A stretch of DNA of 64,000 nt, from the NCBI RefSeq assembly GCF_008801815.1, contig NZ_VZOX01000004.1. The stretch is one strand, 5' to 3'. The DNA comes from Edwardsiella anguillarum (GTDB lineage: Bacteria; Pseudomonadota; Gammaproteobacteria; Enterobacterales; Enterobacteriaceae). This document shows, in pieces, positions 9,225 through 17,314 of the stretch. Every line of letters begins with the position of its first letter. Position 1 is the first letter of the stretch. The notes under the pieces are model-generated. The model was not told where the DNA came from. It ran no database searches and worked only from the letters and a program-made list of their open reading frames with translations. Made by a program: the position numbers and the translations under genes.

Positions 9225-10463
9225 TGTAAACAACTTCTACGCCAGCTGTGAGCGGCTGTTTCGCCCTGAGCTGCGTGGCCGCCCGATCGTGGTGCTCTCC
9301 AACAACGATGGATGCGTGGTGTCGCGCAGCCCCGAAGCCAAGGCGCTGGGTATCAAGATGGCCGGGCCCTACTTCAAGATCCGCGAGCAGTTCGAGGCGC
9401 ATGGCGGGGTGGCATTCAGCTCCAACTACGCACTCTATGGAGACATGTCTGGCAGGGTGATGAGCACGTTGGAGACCATGGCCCCCGAGCTGGAGGTCTA
9501 CTCCATCGATGAAGCATTCCTGTCACTGTCGGAGTCGTTTGCCGGGGACCTGACAGCCTATGGACAACAGATCCGACAGCGAGTGTGGCAGTGGACCGGC
9601 CTCACGGTAGGGGTCGGGATTGGCCCCACCAAGACCCTCGCCAAGCTGGCCAACTATGCAGCCAAGAAGTGGCCTGCCACGGGCGGCGTCGTGGACTTGC
9701 GTAACGAGCTGCGCCGTGCCCGGCTGATGGCTATCACCCCGGTGGACGAGGTGTGGGGCATAGGACGGCGCTTGGGAGCCAAGTTGGTGGCACAAGGCAT
9801 CAACACCGTTGCTGACCTGGTGGCTAGCGACGCCAAAGGGTTACGCGCCCAATACTGCGTGGTGGTCGAGCGGATCGTACAGGAGCTGCGTGGCCTGCCT
9901 TGCACAGAGCTGACCGTTGAACCGGCGGCGAAGCAGCAGATCCTCTCGAGCCGTTCCTTTGGTGAGCGCGTGACTGACCGTGGAGAAATGGCCCAAGCGT
10001 TGTCAGGCTTATGGCTCGCGCAGCCGAGAAGCTGCGGGCCGAGGGGATGTGTTGCCAGCGGGTGCACCTGTTCGTGCGGACCAGCCCCTTTGATGAGCGA
10101 AGGCCTTACTACAGTGAGCAGGCTGGCGTTCGGCTAGTTTGCCCTAGCGATGACACCCGGTTGTTGCTGCAGCAAGTGAACGTGCTGCTACCGCAGATTT
10201 GGCGCAATGGTTACCGCTATCAGAAGGGGGGCGTCATGCTGAGTGAGTTCACCCCCAAGGGGCAACAACAGGCCGATCTGTTTGCCCCGTCTTCCGCTCA
10301 ATCGGATGCGCTGATGGCAGTGATGGACCAGATCAAAGCCAAGGGATTGGGGCGAGTAGGCTTTGCCAGCCAAGGTACGGGGTCGCCTGAGTGGATGATG
10401 CGACAAGAGCACCTGAGCCCCTGTTACACCACACGCTGGGAGGACCTGCCGGTGGCCAGGTAA
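9205..10463 (+). pseudogene. umuC: umuC, Pol V catalytic subunit, interrupted by a frameshift
   Basis: The N-terminal part is a Y-family polymerase: ALVDVNNFYASCERLF, the catalytic YSIDEAFLSL, and the helix-hairpin region with VWGIGRRLGAKL. Homology runs to SFGERVTDRGEMAQALSGL, then stops making sense. It resumes in another frame from ARAAEKLRAEG (about 10013) to the natural C-terminus at 10463. One missing base near 10006-10012 explains the shift. Without correction the protein is 310 residues and lacks the little-finger domain and the C-terminal region that binds the beta clamp. There is no slippery run at the site, so programmed frameshifting is unlikely; a real mutation or a sequencing error is more probable. 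GTG at 9202 is an alternative start. Confidence 0.85.
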
Positions 10464-10496
10464 GTGGATACAGTAATGTGCCTACCGTTTGCTAAA

Positions 10497-10520
10497 TGTG
10501 GTACCCCATGTGGTACCCCA
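10497..10520. repeat. Exact tandem 12-bp repeat beside the tRNA
   Basis: The unit TGTGGTACCCCA occurs twice back to back, with GGTACC palindromes at the same phase in each copy. It lies between the end of umuC and the tRNA-Thr gene, where integrase arm-type sites often occur in tRNA-targeting islands. The attachment-site role is inference. Confidence 0.7.
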
Positions 10521-10523
10521 AGC

Positions 10524-10568
10524 CAAAAAGCACAAATGGTTAGCTTATCATCTAAGCTAACCATTTGT
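10524..10568 (-). terminator. Terminator hairpin of tRNA-Thr
   Basis: A perfect 16-bp inverted repeat (arms 10532-10547 and 10553-10568, five-base loop) lies just past the tRNA 3' end. On the minus strand it is followed by a short T run (complement of 10525-10529). It would end tRNA transcription and, read the other way, could also stop transcripts coming out of umuC. Confidence 0.75.
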
Positions 10569-10574
10569 TTTATA

Positions 10575-10650
10575 TGGTGCCGATAAGGGGAATCGAACTC
10601 CTGACCTTCGCATTACGAATGCGCTGCTCTACCAACTGAGCTATATCGGC
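10575..10650 (-). tRNA. thrW: tRNA-Thr (anticodon CGT)
   Basis: A 76-base tRNA on the minus strand with CCA encoded. The acceptor stem GCCGATA pairs with TATCGGC, the D-arm is GCTC/GAGC, the anticodon loop is TTCGTAA and the T-loop is TTCGATT. The sequence and its place beside proA match E. coli thrW, a well-known integration site for prophages and islands. The T-stem AGGAG/CCCCT contains one A-C mismatch, which is unusual and lies in the 3' half that integrases replace. Confidence 0.95.
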
Positions 10651-10689
10651 ACTGAGGGAGTTGGGCGTGTTGCCCGAAGTGCGGGAGAT

Positions 10690-10718
10690 ACCATAGTGAA
10701 AAACCAAAGGAGCGTCAA
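10690..10718 (-). promoter_or_regulatory. Sigma-70 promoter of tRNA-Thr
   Basis: On the minus strand TTGACG (10718-10713) and TATGGT (10695-10690) are separated by 17 bases, and a GC-rich stretch follows before the tRNA starts about 40 bases downstream. This is the normal layout of a stable-RNA promoter. Confidence 0.75.
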
Positions 10719-10863
10719 GAGCTGGCAAAACAAATGGTTATTTACTCGACAATGCACCGTTTATGCTATGGGCCGGGATAGCGTCAACGCCGTCACTTTG
10801 CCCTACTCGATTTTGCTCTAGGCTGTCCCTGTTAGCCCCTACAACACGGCAACAAAGGAGCAA

Positions 10864-11898
10864 ATGATGACACAGACAGGAACGACGAATCGGCGTCTCG
10901 TGCTACGCCAGCGACCCTGTGGAATGCCGACGGAGCAGGACATCCAGTTACAGCAGGCTGCCATCCCGCACCCCGGCCAGGGGCAGCTATTGCTGCGTAC
11001 CCTCTACCTCTCTATCGACCCGTATATCCGGGGACGGATGAACGATGGCCCCTCCTATACTCCCGCCATGCAGTTGGGTGACGTGATGGTCGGCCACACC
11101 CTATGTCGGGTCGAGTGCTCACACCACCCCGACTATGAGGCTGGGGAGTGGGTGCTGGCGCAAAGCGGCTGGCAAGATTATGCCCTCTCCGATGGCGACG
11201 GCTTGCAGAAGGTCCCTGCGGGGATGGCGCACCCCACCAGGTTACTCGGCGTGCTGGGAATGCCGGGATTCACCGGCTATATGGGGCTGACCGCCATCGG
11301 CGATCCACAGCCCGGTGAGACGGTGGTGGTTTCCGCCGCGAGCGGCGCAGTCGGCTCGGTCGTTGGCCAAGTGGCTCATCTACGCGGAGCCCGAGCCGTC
11401 GGGATCGCCGGGGGCGCGGAGAAGTGTCGCTACGTGTGCGATACCCTCGGTCTGGCGGCCTGCATCGATCACCGCGCGCCCGACTTCCCCGCCCAGCTGC
11501 GTGCGGCCTGTCCGAACGGGATCGACGTTTACTATGAGAATGTCGGCGGTGCCGTCTTCGATGCGGTGCTTCCGTTACTCAACACCCTGGCTCGCGTGCC
11601 GCTCTGTGGCCTGATCAGCCAATACAATAGTGTGACGAGCGATAATCTCGACGATCGCTTACCGATGCTGATGGGTACCATCTTGAGAAAACGGCTGTTA
11701 GTCCGCGGGTTTATCATCGGCCAAGACTTCGGTCAGCATTATGCGGCCTTCTATCAACAGATGAGCCTGTGGCTAGCTCAAGGCCAGATCCAGTATCGGG
11801 AGGATGTTATCGAGGGGCTAGAACAGGCCGTAACCGCGTTACAGGGGCTACTCTCGGGCAACAACTTCGGCAAGCTGTTAGTGAAAGTGGCCGATTGA
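10864..11898 (+). CDS. curA: NADPH-dependent medium-chain reductase, CurA-like
   Basis: A 344-residue zinc-free medium-chain dehydrogenase/reductase. An N-terminal catalytic fold with SIDPYIRGRM is followed by a Rossmann domain holding VVVSAASGAVGSVVGQ, an AXXGXXG-type NADPH loop. It aligns along its whole length with E. coli CurA (345 residues), which reduces the double bonds of curcumin and related enones; natural substrates are probably alkenals. AAGGAG lies three bases before the ATG at 10864 and six before a second ATG at 10867, so the true start may be 10867. It is a single gene, convergent with proA. Confidence 0.88.
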   Translation: MMTQTGTTNRRLVLRQRPCGMPTEQDIQLQQAAIPHPGQGQLLLRTLYLSIDPYIRGRMNDGPSYTPAMQLGDVMVGHTLCRVECSHHPDYEAGEWVLAQSGWQDYALSDGDGLQKVPAGMAHPTRLLGVLGMPGFTGYMGLTAIGDPQPGETVVVSAASGAVGSVVGQVAHLRGARAVGIAGGAEKCRYVCDTLGLAACIDHRAPDFPAQLRAACPNGIDVYYENVGGAVFDAVLPLLNTLARVPLCGLISQYNSVTSDNLDDRLPMLMGTILRKRLLVRGFIIGQDFGQHYAAFYQQMSLWLAQGQIQYREDVIEGLEQAVTALQGLLSGNNFGKLLVKVAD

Positions 11899-11927
11899 TC
11901 GAGCCCACATTGATAGGCTGAAGTTAA

Positions 11928-11960
11928 TGCAACGGCTCACCAATAGAGGGAGCCGTTGCA
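11928..11960. terminator. Hairpin between convergent curA and proA
   Basis: A perfect 11-bp inverted repeat (TGCAACGGCTC and its complement) lies between the two convergent genes. There is no clear T run on either side, so it is a structural or weak terminator candidate rather than a textbook one. Confidence 0.55.
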
Positions 11961-11966
11961 ACGCGA

Positions 11967-13220
11967 TCAGGCGCGCACCAGATCGTCGCCGTAGCCGATC
12001 CATTTGTAGGTGGTCAGCGCCTCCAGCCCCATCGGGCCGCGCGCATGCAGCTTCTGGGTGCTCACCGCGACCTCCGCCCCCAGGCCAAACTGGCCGCCGT
12101 CGGTGAAACGGGTGCTGGCGTTGACGTACACCGCCGCCGAATCCACGCTATTCACAAAGCGTTCGGCCGCGCGCATGTCACGCGTCAGGATGGCGTCCGA
12201 GTGCTGGGTGCCGTGGAGGCGGATATGGTCGATGGCATCATCGAGATCGTCCACCAGCACCACGCTGAGATCCAGCGATAGCCACTCATCGTCCAGCGCT
12301 TGCGGATCCAGCGCAACCGTCGTCGCCGGGCCGTCCTGCAGCAGCGGCAGCGCGCGCGGACAGGCGTGCAGAGTCACGCCGGCGCGCTTCATCTGCGCGC
12401 TGAGCGCTGGCATAAAGGCGGGAGCGATGGCGGCGTTGATCAACAGCGTCTCTACCGTATTGCAGGTGCTGGGGCGCTGGGTCTTGGCGTTGGTGATGAT
12501 CGTCAGCGCCGCGTCGATCTCCATGCCGCGATCGACATAGATATGACAGACGCCGATGCCGCCGGTGATCACCGGGATCGTCGCCTGCTCGCGGCACAGC
12601 CGGTGCAGCCCGGCGCCGCCGCGCGGGATCAGCATGTCGACATAGCGATCCAGGCGTAGCAGTTCGCTGACCAGCGCCCGATCCGGGCTCTCGATCACCT
12701 GCACCGCGTCCTGCGGCAGGCAGGCCAGCTCCAGCGCTCGGCGGATCGCCGCCACCGTCGCTCGGTTGGTGCGCCAGGTCTCTTTGCCGCCGCGCAGGAT
12801 CACTGCGTTACCGGTCTTCAGGCACAGCGAGGCGACATCCACCGTGACGTTGGGGCGCGCCTCATAGATAACCCCGATCACCCCCAGGGGGACGCGGCGG
12901 CGCTGCAGCCTCAGGCCGCTGTCCAGCTGGCGGCCATCAATGATCTCACCGACCGGATCGTGCAGACTGCATACCTGGCGGACGTCGGCGGCGATCGCCG
13001 CCAGGCGGGATTCGGTCAGCAGCAGACGATCCAGCATCGCCTCGCTCAGGCCGTCCGCGCGCGCCTGGGCGACGTCCTCCGCGTTGGCCTGTAAAATGGC
13101 CGCGCTATCCTGCTGCAGGCAATCGGCGATCAGCGCCAGCGCCCGGTTTTTCTGGGCGCTGCTCAGCAGCGCCAGCTGATATGAGGCCCGTTTGGCGGCC
13201 TTACCCATCTCTTCCAGCAT
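11967..13220 (-). CDS. proA: Gamma-glutamyl phosphate reductase
   Basis: A 417-residue enzyme, the same length as E. coli ProA. It reduces gamma-glutamyl phosphate to glutamate semialdehyde with NADPH, the second step of proline synthesis. The aldehyde-dehydrogenase-like fold is clear, with GVIGVIYEARPNVTVD, the LRGGKE loop and the catalytic cysteine in RPSTCNTVETLL. It follows proB by nine bases on the same strand, so the two are co-transcribed. The proA-tRNA-Thr neighbourhood is conserved with E. coli; curA lies between them here. Confidence 0.97.
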   Translation of the reverse strand: MLEEMGKAAKRASYQLALLSSAQKNRALALIADCLQQDSAAILQANAEDVAQARADGLSEAMLDRLLLTESRLAAIAADVRQVCSLHDPVGEIIDGRQLDSGLRLQRRRVPLGVIGVIYEARPNVTVDVASLCLKTGNAVILRGGKETWRTNRATVAAIRRALELACLPQDAVQVIESPDRALVSELLRLDRYVDMLIPRGGAGLHRLCREQATIPVITGGIGVCHIYVDRGMEIDAALTIITNAKTQRPSTCNTVETLLINAAIAPAFMPALSAQMKRAGVTLHACPRALPLLQDGPATTVALDPQALDDEWLSLDLSVVLVDDLDDAIDHIRLHGTQHSDAILTRDMRAAERFVNSVDSAAVYVNASTRFTDGGQFGLGAEVAVSTQKLHARGPMGLEALTTYKWIGYGDDLVRA

Positions 13221-13229
13221 GATGGCTCC

Positions 13230-14336
13230 TTAGCTGACGATCATATCGTCACGATGTACGGCTACCGGGCCATATTCATAGCCGAGGATCGCACTGATTT
13301 GCAGCGAATGGTGGCCGGCAATCATGCGCAGCGCATCGCTGTTGTAGCGGGAGACGCCGTGCGCCAGATCGCGCCCGTCCAGCGTGCGGATGCGCACCAC
13401 CTCACCGCGGGAAAAGTCACCGCTCACTTCGCGGATCCCCTTGGGCAACAGCGAGCTGCCGCGGGTGACGATCGCCTCCAGCGCGCCGTCGTCCACCACG
13501 ATTTCACCGGCCGGCGGGGCGCCAAAGATCCAGCGCTTGCGGTTTTCCAGCGGCGTCTGCAGGGGGTGAAAGCGGGTGCCGACGGAGATTCCGTCGATCA
13601 CCTCGCCGATCACGCCGGGACGGCTGCCCGCGGCGATAACCACCTCAATCCCGGCGCGGCAGGCCACGTCGGCGGCCTGCAGCTTGGTGGTCATACCGCC
13701 GGTGCCCAGCCCGGAGACGCTGTCGCCGGCGATGCCGCGCAGCGCATCGTCGATACCGGTCACTTCACGGATCAGCTCTGCCGCCGGGTTATGGCGCGGA
13801 TCGGCGGTAAACAGCCCGGCCTGATCGGTCAGCAGCAGCAGTTTGTTGGCCCCGGCCAGGATCGCCGCCAGCGCCGACAGATTGTCGTTGTCACCCACCT
13901 TGATCTCCGCCGTGGCGACCGCGTCGTTTTCGTTGATCACCGGAATGATACGGTTGTCCATCAGGGCGTGCAGGGTATCGCGGGCGTTGAGGAAGCGTTC
14001 GCGATCCTCCATATCGGCGCGGGTCAGCAGCACCTGACCAATATGGATGCCGTAGATGGCGAACAGCTGCTGCCACAGTTGGATCAGGCTGCTCTGCCCC
14101 ACCGCCGCCAGCAGCTGCTTAGAGGCGATGGTCGCCGGCAGATCCGGGTAGCCCAGGTGCTCGCGCCCGGCGGCGATCGCCCCGGAGGTCACGATCACAA
14201 TACGGTGTCCCGCGGCGTGCTGCTGGGCACACTGCCGGACCAATTCTACGATATGGGCGCGGTTGAGGCGGCGGGAGCCGCCGGTCAACACGCTGGTGCC
14301 CAGTTTTACCACCAGGGTCTGACTGCCACTCGTCAT
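13230..14336 (-). CDS. proB: Glutamate 5-kinase
   Basis: A 368-residue enzyme that phosphorylates glutamate, the committed and proline-inhibited step of proline synthesis. The N-terminal amino-acid kinase domain shows VVKLGTSVLTGG, IVTSGAIAAGREHLG and INENDAVAT; the C-terminal PUA domain starts after about residue 275. It is the first gene of proBA. In E. coli phoE lies upstream on the other strand, but here only about 190 bases and then crl follow. Confidence 0.97.
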   Translation of the reverse strand: MTSGSQTLVVKLGTSVLTGGSRRLNRAHIVELVRQCAQQHAAGHRIVIVTSGAIAAGREHLGYPDLPATIASKQLLAAVGQSSLIQLWQQLFAIYGIHIGQVLLTRADMEDRERFLNARDTLHALMDNRIIPVINENDAVATAEIKVGDNDNLSALAAILAGANKLLLLTDQAGLFTADPRHNPAAELIREVTGIDDALRGIAGDSVSGLGTGGMTTKLQAADVACRAGIEVVIAAGSRPGVIGEVIDGISVGTRFHPLQTPLENRKRWIFGAPPAGEIVVDDGALEAIVTRGSSLLPKGIREVSGDFSRGEVVRIRTLDGRDLAHGVSRYNSDALRMIAGHHSLQISAILGYEYGPVAVHRDDMIVS

Positions 14337-14406
14337 GTTCTATAACCGTTGTGTTTTCACAGAATAAAGAGAGGAACCGTGGTTCCCGGCACGCTAACGT
14401 GGAGAC

Positions 14407-14427
14407 GGCGGCGCCCGCGGCGCCGCC
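14407..14427. repeat. Perfect GC-rich hairpin between proB and crl
   Basis: GGCGGCGCC-CGC-GGCGCCGCC forms a 9-bp stem with a three-base loop in the short gap between the proB start and the crl end, both on the minus strand. No T run follows on the minus strand. It may weakly terminate crl or act as a spacer element. Confidence 0.5.
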
Positions 14428-14528
14428 TCGCCCCGCCTGCATTTTTATCAGGCGTAGCCCATTATGCCAACAGGCGGGGGGTAAAAGCATACGCAAAGCC
14501 GACGAAAAGGCGTTGCGTATGATCCAAA

Positions 14529-14930
14529 TCAGCGTTCGGCGCGGCTCAGCCGCAGGGAGTCGTCGTCGGCGGGGTGCAGCGACATCGAAAGGGTATCCAG
14601 CAGGCTCTGCAGATTGCCGTGGAAGGTGGTCAGGGTCTGCAGTAAGCGCTCGCTCACCTGCCGATCGGCGATCTCCAGCGTCTGCCAGCGTCCGGCCTTA
14701 TCGTATAGCCCTAGCGCATAGCGGTAGTGAAAACGCTCGCCCTCGGCCTGCAGATCCAACCACCAGCCCCAGAACTCACGCTTCTCCGGGTCCGGCTTGA
14801 CGTTGACGCATACGGCCAGACAGTCAAAGAAAAAACGGTTGTCAGCGCACTGATCGGCGCGCAGGTAAGGTCCCAGCGCCATGAATTTTTTGATCAATCG
14901 TCCTTTGGGGTAGCCTTGGGGTAATGTCAT
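14529..14930 (-). CDS. crl: Crl, sigma-S assembly factor
   Basis: A 133-residue protein that aligns end to end with E. coli Crl (RLIKKFMALGPY, NRFFFDCLAVCVNVKP, REFWGWWLDL). Crl binds RpoS and helps it assemble with core RNA polymerase, raising expression of stationary-phase genes. It is monocistronic, between frsA and proB on the same strand. The neighbouring phoE of E. coli is missing. Confidence 0.95.
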   Translation of the reverse strand: MTLPQGYPKGRLIKKFMALGPYLRADQCADNRFFFDCLAVCVNVKPDPEKREFWGWWLDLQAEGERFHYRYALGLYDKAGRWQTLEIADRQVSERLLQTLTTFHGNLQSLLDTLSMSLHPADDDSLRLSRAER

Positions 14931-14991
14931 TAAGCAATCTCCTTATTACGGTTACCCTCTTTTAACAAAACCGCCAAATTAAGCAATTAAA

Positions 14992-16257
14992 TTAATATGA
15001 GTGCTTCTTGAACCATTCACAAATCTGACGTAGCGCACGATCGAACCCCTGGTACAGCGGCGATGAGGAGACCGCCAGCAGCTCCCCCTGCGCGGAGGAG
15101 TTGGCGATCAGCTGCGCCTCCTGGCGCGGGCAGAACGGATCGCGCTCCCAATAGGCCGCCAGCATCGGCGTGGGGCAGCGGCGCCCCAGCAGCCCCTGGG
15201 TCTTCAGCGAATAGCAGCGCAGCTCCGTCAGCAGTGCGGCATCGGACACCGACGCCATGCCCAAGCGGCTGGCCAGCACGTCGATATACATCGGCGGCAC
15301 CCGCTGATGAAGGTTGCCGTCGCACAGCAGATGGTGCACCACCGGTCCCAGGCAGGCGACGGCGCGCAGGCGGCGCGGCTCCAGGTAGGCCAGGCGTACC
15401 GCCACGTTGGCGCCAAAGCGGAAGCCCAGCGCCGAGATCCGCGTGCTGTCGACCCAGGGCAGATCGGCCATCTGCTGCAGCACCGCCTGGTGCAGGCGGC
15501 TGGAGTCCTGCGACAGGGTATAGTGGGATGAGAGGCCTACCGACGGCATATCGATGGTCAGCATGGCCATTCCGGCCGGCGCCAGATAGTCGCGAAACAG
15601 GCGGTGGCAGTCGCTCTGCAGCATATCGAGGCCGCCGCACAGCAGCACGGTGGGATAGGGCCCCGCCTCGCCGCCGTCCGGCAGGTGCAGAAACCCGGTA
15701 ATCGCCTTGCCGCCGGGCACGCTGAAGGTCAGCTCTCGCAGCTCATATCTCAGCAGGCGGGCGGCCTCGCCGTAGGCCCGGTTGGCCAGCGCCTCGGCCT
15801 GCTCGGCCAGATCGTCCCCTTTCAGGTGCGGGTAGGCGGCAATGCTGTACAGATTGGCCGCCTGCAGCCACATCTCTCCGGCGCGCGACGCCTGCGGCTC
15901 CTGCTGGGCGCGCTGCTGCCACGCCATCGCCTGGTGAGACCACTCATAGATCCAGTTGCCGCTGCGGTAGCCCACCACGGTGTCCAGCAGTCGCTCATCG
16001 CTGCGCTCGGCGTCGCTGGCGGCAATGCGCGCCAGCACCATTTCGACCTCCAGCGGATCGGCGCCGCGCCAGGCCCACATCACCCGGTTAATAATGCGAT
16101 ACCAGTTCGCCTGCGAACGGCCATCCAGCGCGCTGTTGATGCCGGGGAGCGCCGCGCCGGCGACGCGATTGACCAGCGTGGACGTTTCGCGGTGTTTAAA
16201 ACGCGGTTTGAACAGCGTTTCCGACAGGTTGGCGCGGGGTTGGTTTGATTCGCTCAT
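14992..16257 (-). CDS. frsA: FrsA, esterase linked to fermentation/respiration
   Basis: A 421-residue alpha/beta-hydrolase with ANLSETLFKPRFKHRETSTL near the start. The core motifs are TVLLCGGLDMLQSDCHRLF, LTIDMPSVGLSSHY and ALGFRFGANVAVRLAYLEPRRL. It aligns fully with E. coli FrsA (414 residues), which binds unphosphorylated EIIA-Glc of the sugar phosphotransferase system and has esterase activity. The nucleophile position is GFRFG rather than a classic GxSxG, as in the family. It sits between crl and gpt as in E. coli. Confidence 0.93.
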   Translation of the reverse strand: MSESNQPRANLSETLFKPRFKHRETSTLVNRVAGAALPGINSALDGRSQANWYRIINRVMWAWRGADPLEVEMVLARIAASDAERSDERLLDTVVGYRSGNWIYEWSHQAMAWQQRAQQEPQASRAGEMWLQAANLYSIAAYPHLKGDDLAEQAEALANRAYGEAARLLRYELRELTFSVPGGKAITGFLHLPDGGEAGPYPTVLLCGGLDMLQSDCHRLFRDYLAPAGMAMLTIDMPSVGLSSHYTLSQDSSRLHQAVLQQMADLPWVDSTRISALGFRFGANVAVRLAYLEPRRLRAVACLGPVVHHLLCDGNLHQRVPPMYIDVLASRLGMASVSDAALLTELRCYSLKTQGLLGRRCPTPMLAAYWERDPFCPRQEAQLIANSSAQGELLAVSSSPLYQGFDRALRQICEWFKKHSY

Positions 16258-16384
16258 AGCGGAACGATGGCCTCCATAGACAGGTTGCTAACGGAAACTG
16301 CCGGGCAGCCCTGTCATTATAGGCGGTACGGCAGCACCGTTTATCATGCCGAGCCGAAGAGAAATTGGCAACGCAGGACGCGCG

Positions 16385-16421
16385 CCAAAAACAACGGCGC
16401 CCGGCATAAAGCCGGGCGCCG
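16385..16421 (-). terminator. Intrinsic terminator of gpt
   Basis: A 10-bp GC-rich hairpin (GGCGCCCGGC / GCCGGGCGCC, loop ATAAA) lies about 20 bases past the gpt stop. On the minus strand it is followed by TTGTTTTTG. Confidence 0.85.
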
Positions 16422-16441
16422 CAGGGAAAAGCGCGGACGAA

Positions 16442-16900
16442 TTAACGGCTGCTCAGGGGCTCGACGAAGCTGACGCCCATATCCCACGGCTGCTCGATCC
16501 AGGTATTCTGCGGGATATCGACCACGTAGTCGTCCACCAGCGGACGGCCGGCCGGCTTAGCGAAAAGGGTCACGAAGTGCGCCTTGGGATACATGTCGCG
16601 AATGGCCTTGGCGGTGCCGCCGGTATCGACCAGATCGTCTACCACGATAAACCCTTCACCGTCGCCCTCGGCGCACTTCAGCACCTTGAGCTCACGCTGG
16701 TTATCATGGTCATAGCTGGAGATGCAGACGGTATCCACGTGGCGGATACCCAGCTCACGCGCCAGCAGAGCCGCGGGCACCAGGCCGCCGCGGCTTACCG
16801 CGATGATCCCGGTCCAGCGTTCGGCGGGCAGCAGGCGGGCAGCCAGTTTACGCGCATGCATCTGCAGCACGTCCCAGGTCACAACGTATTTTTCGCTCAT
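16442..16900 (-). CDS. gpt: Xanthine-guanine phosphoribosyltransferase
   Basis: A 152-residue enzyme matching E. coli Gpt. It salvages guanine and xanthine by transfer to PRPP, and the PRPP loop is VVDDLVDTGGTAK. The frame stays open to 17020, but the homologous start is MSEKYVVTW at 16900. It is divergent from pepD across a 414-base intergenic region and ends in a strong terminator. Confidence 0.96.
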   Translation of the reverse strand: MSEKYVVTWDVLQMHARKLAARLLPAERWTGIIAVSRGGLVPAALLARELGIRHVDTVCISSYDHDNQRELKVLKCAEGDGEGFIVVDDLVDTGGTAKAIRDMYPKAHFVTLFAKPAGRPLVDDYVVDIPQNTWIEQPWDMGVSFVEPLSSR

Positions 16901-17314
16901 AAAACATATCCCAGCCAATGATAACAAACTGTTAAATGGCTTATAAATTAGTCGGGGGGAAAAAAGGTTGCGCGAGATTATAGTGACCTGCCACGATAAA
17001 AACCAGCCCCGTGATGTCAAAGCGCCGCCGCGCTCGCGCTAATTGTGCCGCAGTGCGTCTATTCGCCCCCCGCCATCGCCACTTTCGCCCCGGCGCCCTG
17101 CCCAATAGATGCCAAAGCCGGCCTCCCAGGGGCAAATTGATGTCAAAGCCTGCCCCACCGGGTCAATATGGTGGTATTCTCTGAAAATCTGGCTGTGCCG
17201 CGCATATTGTCTGCGGCCAGCGGCGGTGCGCAACCCATTACGCCCGCGTTTGATCGCATGACACCCACTCGGGCATGCACCCTCACAGCACAACCGTATA
17301 TCAGGAGACTTAAC
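16901..17314. repeat. gpt-pepD divergent region with GATGTCAAAGC repeats
   Basis: This control region between divergent gpt and pepD contains an 11-bp motif, GATG(T/C)CAAAGC, at 17013-17023, 17108-17118 and 17139-17149. The last two belong to an imperfect tandem duplication of a 31-bp unit (17108-17138 and 17139-17169). No gene is visible; the long open frames here are extensions of gpt and pepD. Confidence 0.6.

Noticed and set aside
9990..10030. Programmed frameshift in umuC
   Set aside because: There is no slippery heptamer or downstream structure at the switch, and the family does not use frameshifting.
1..10650. CRISPR array or insertion sequence in the island
   Set aside because: No regularly spaced repeats and no intact transposase or terminal inverted repeats were seen.
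13254..14345. 363-codon plus-strand frame opposite proB
   Set aside because: It is an antisense shadow of a GC-rich gene; proB has full family homology on the other strand.
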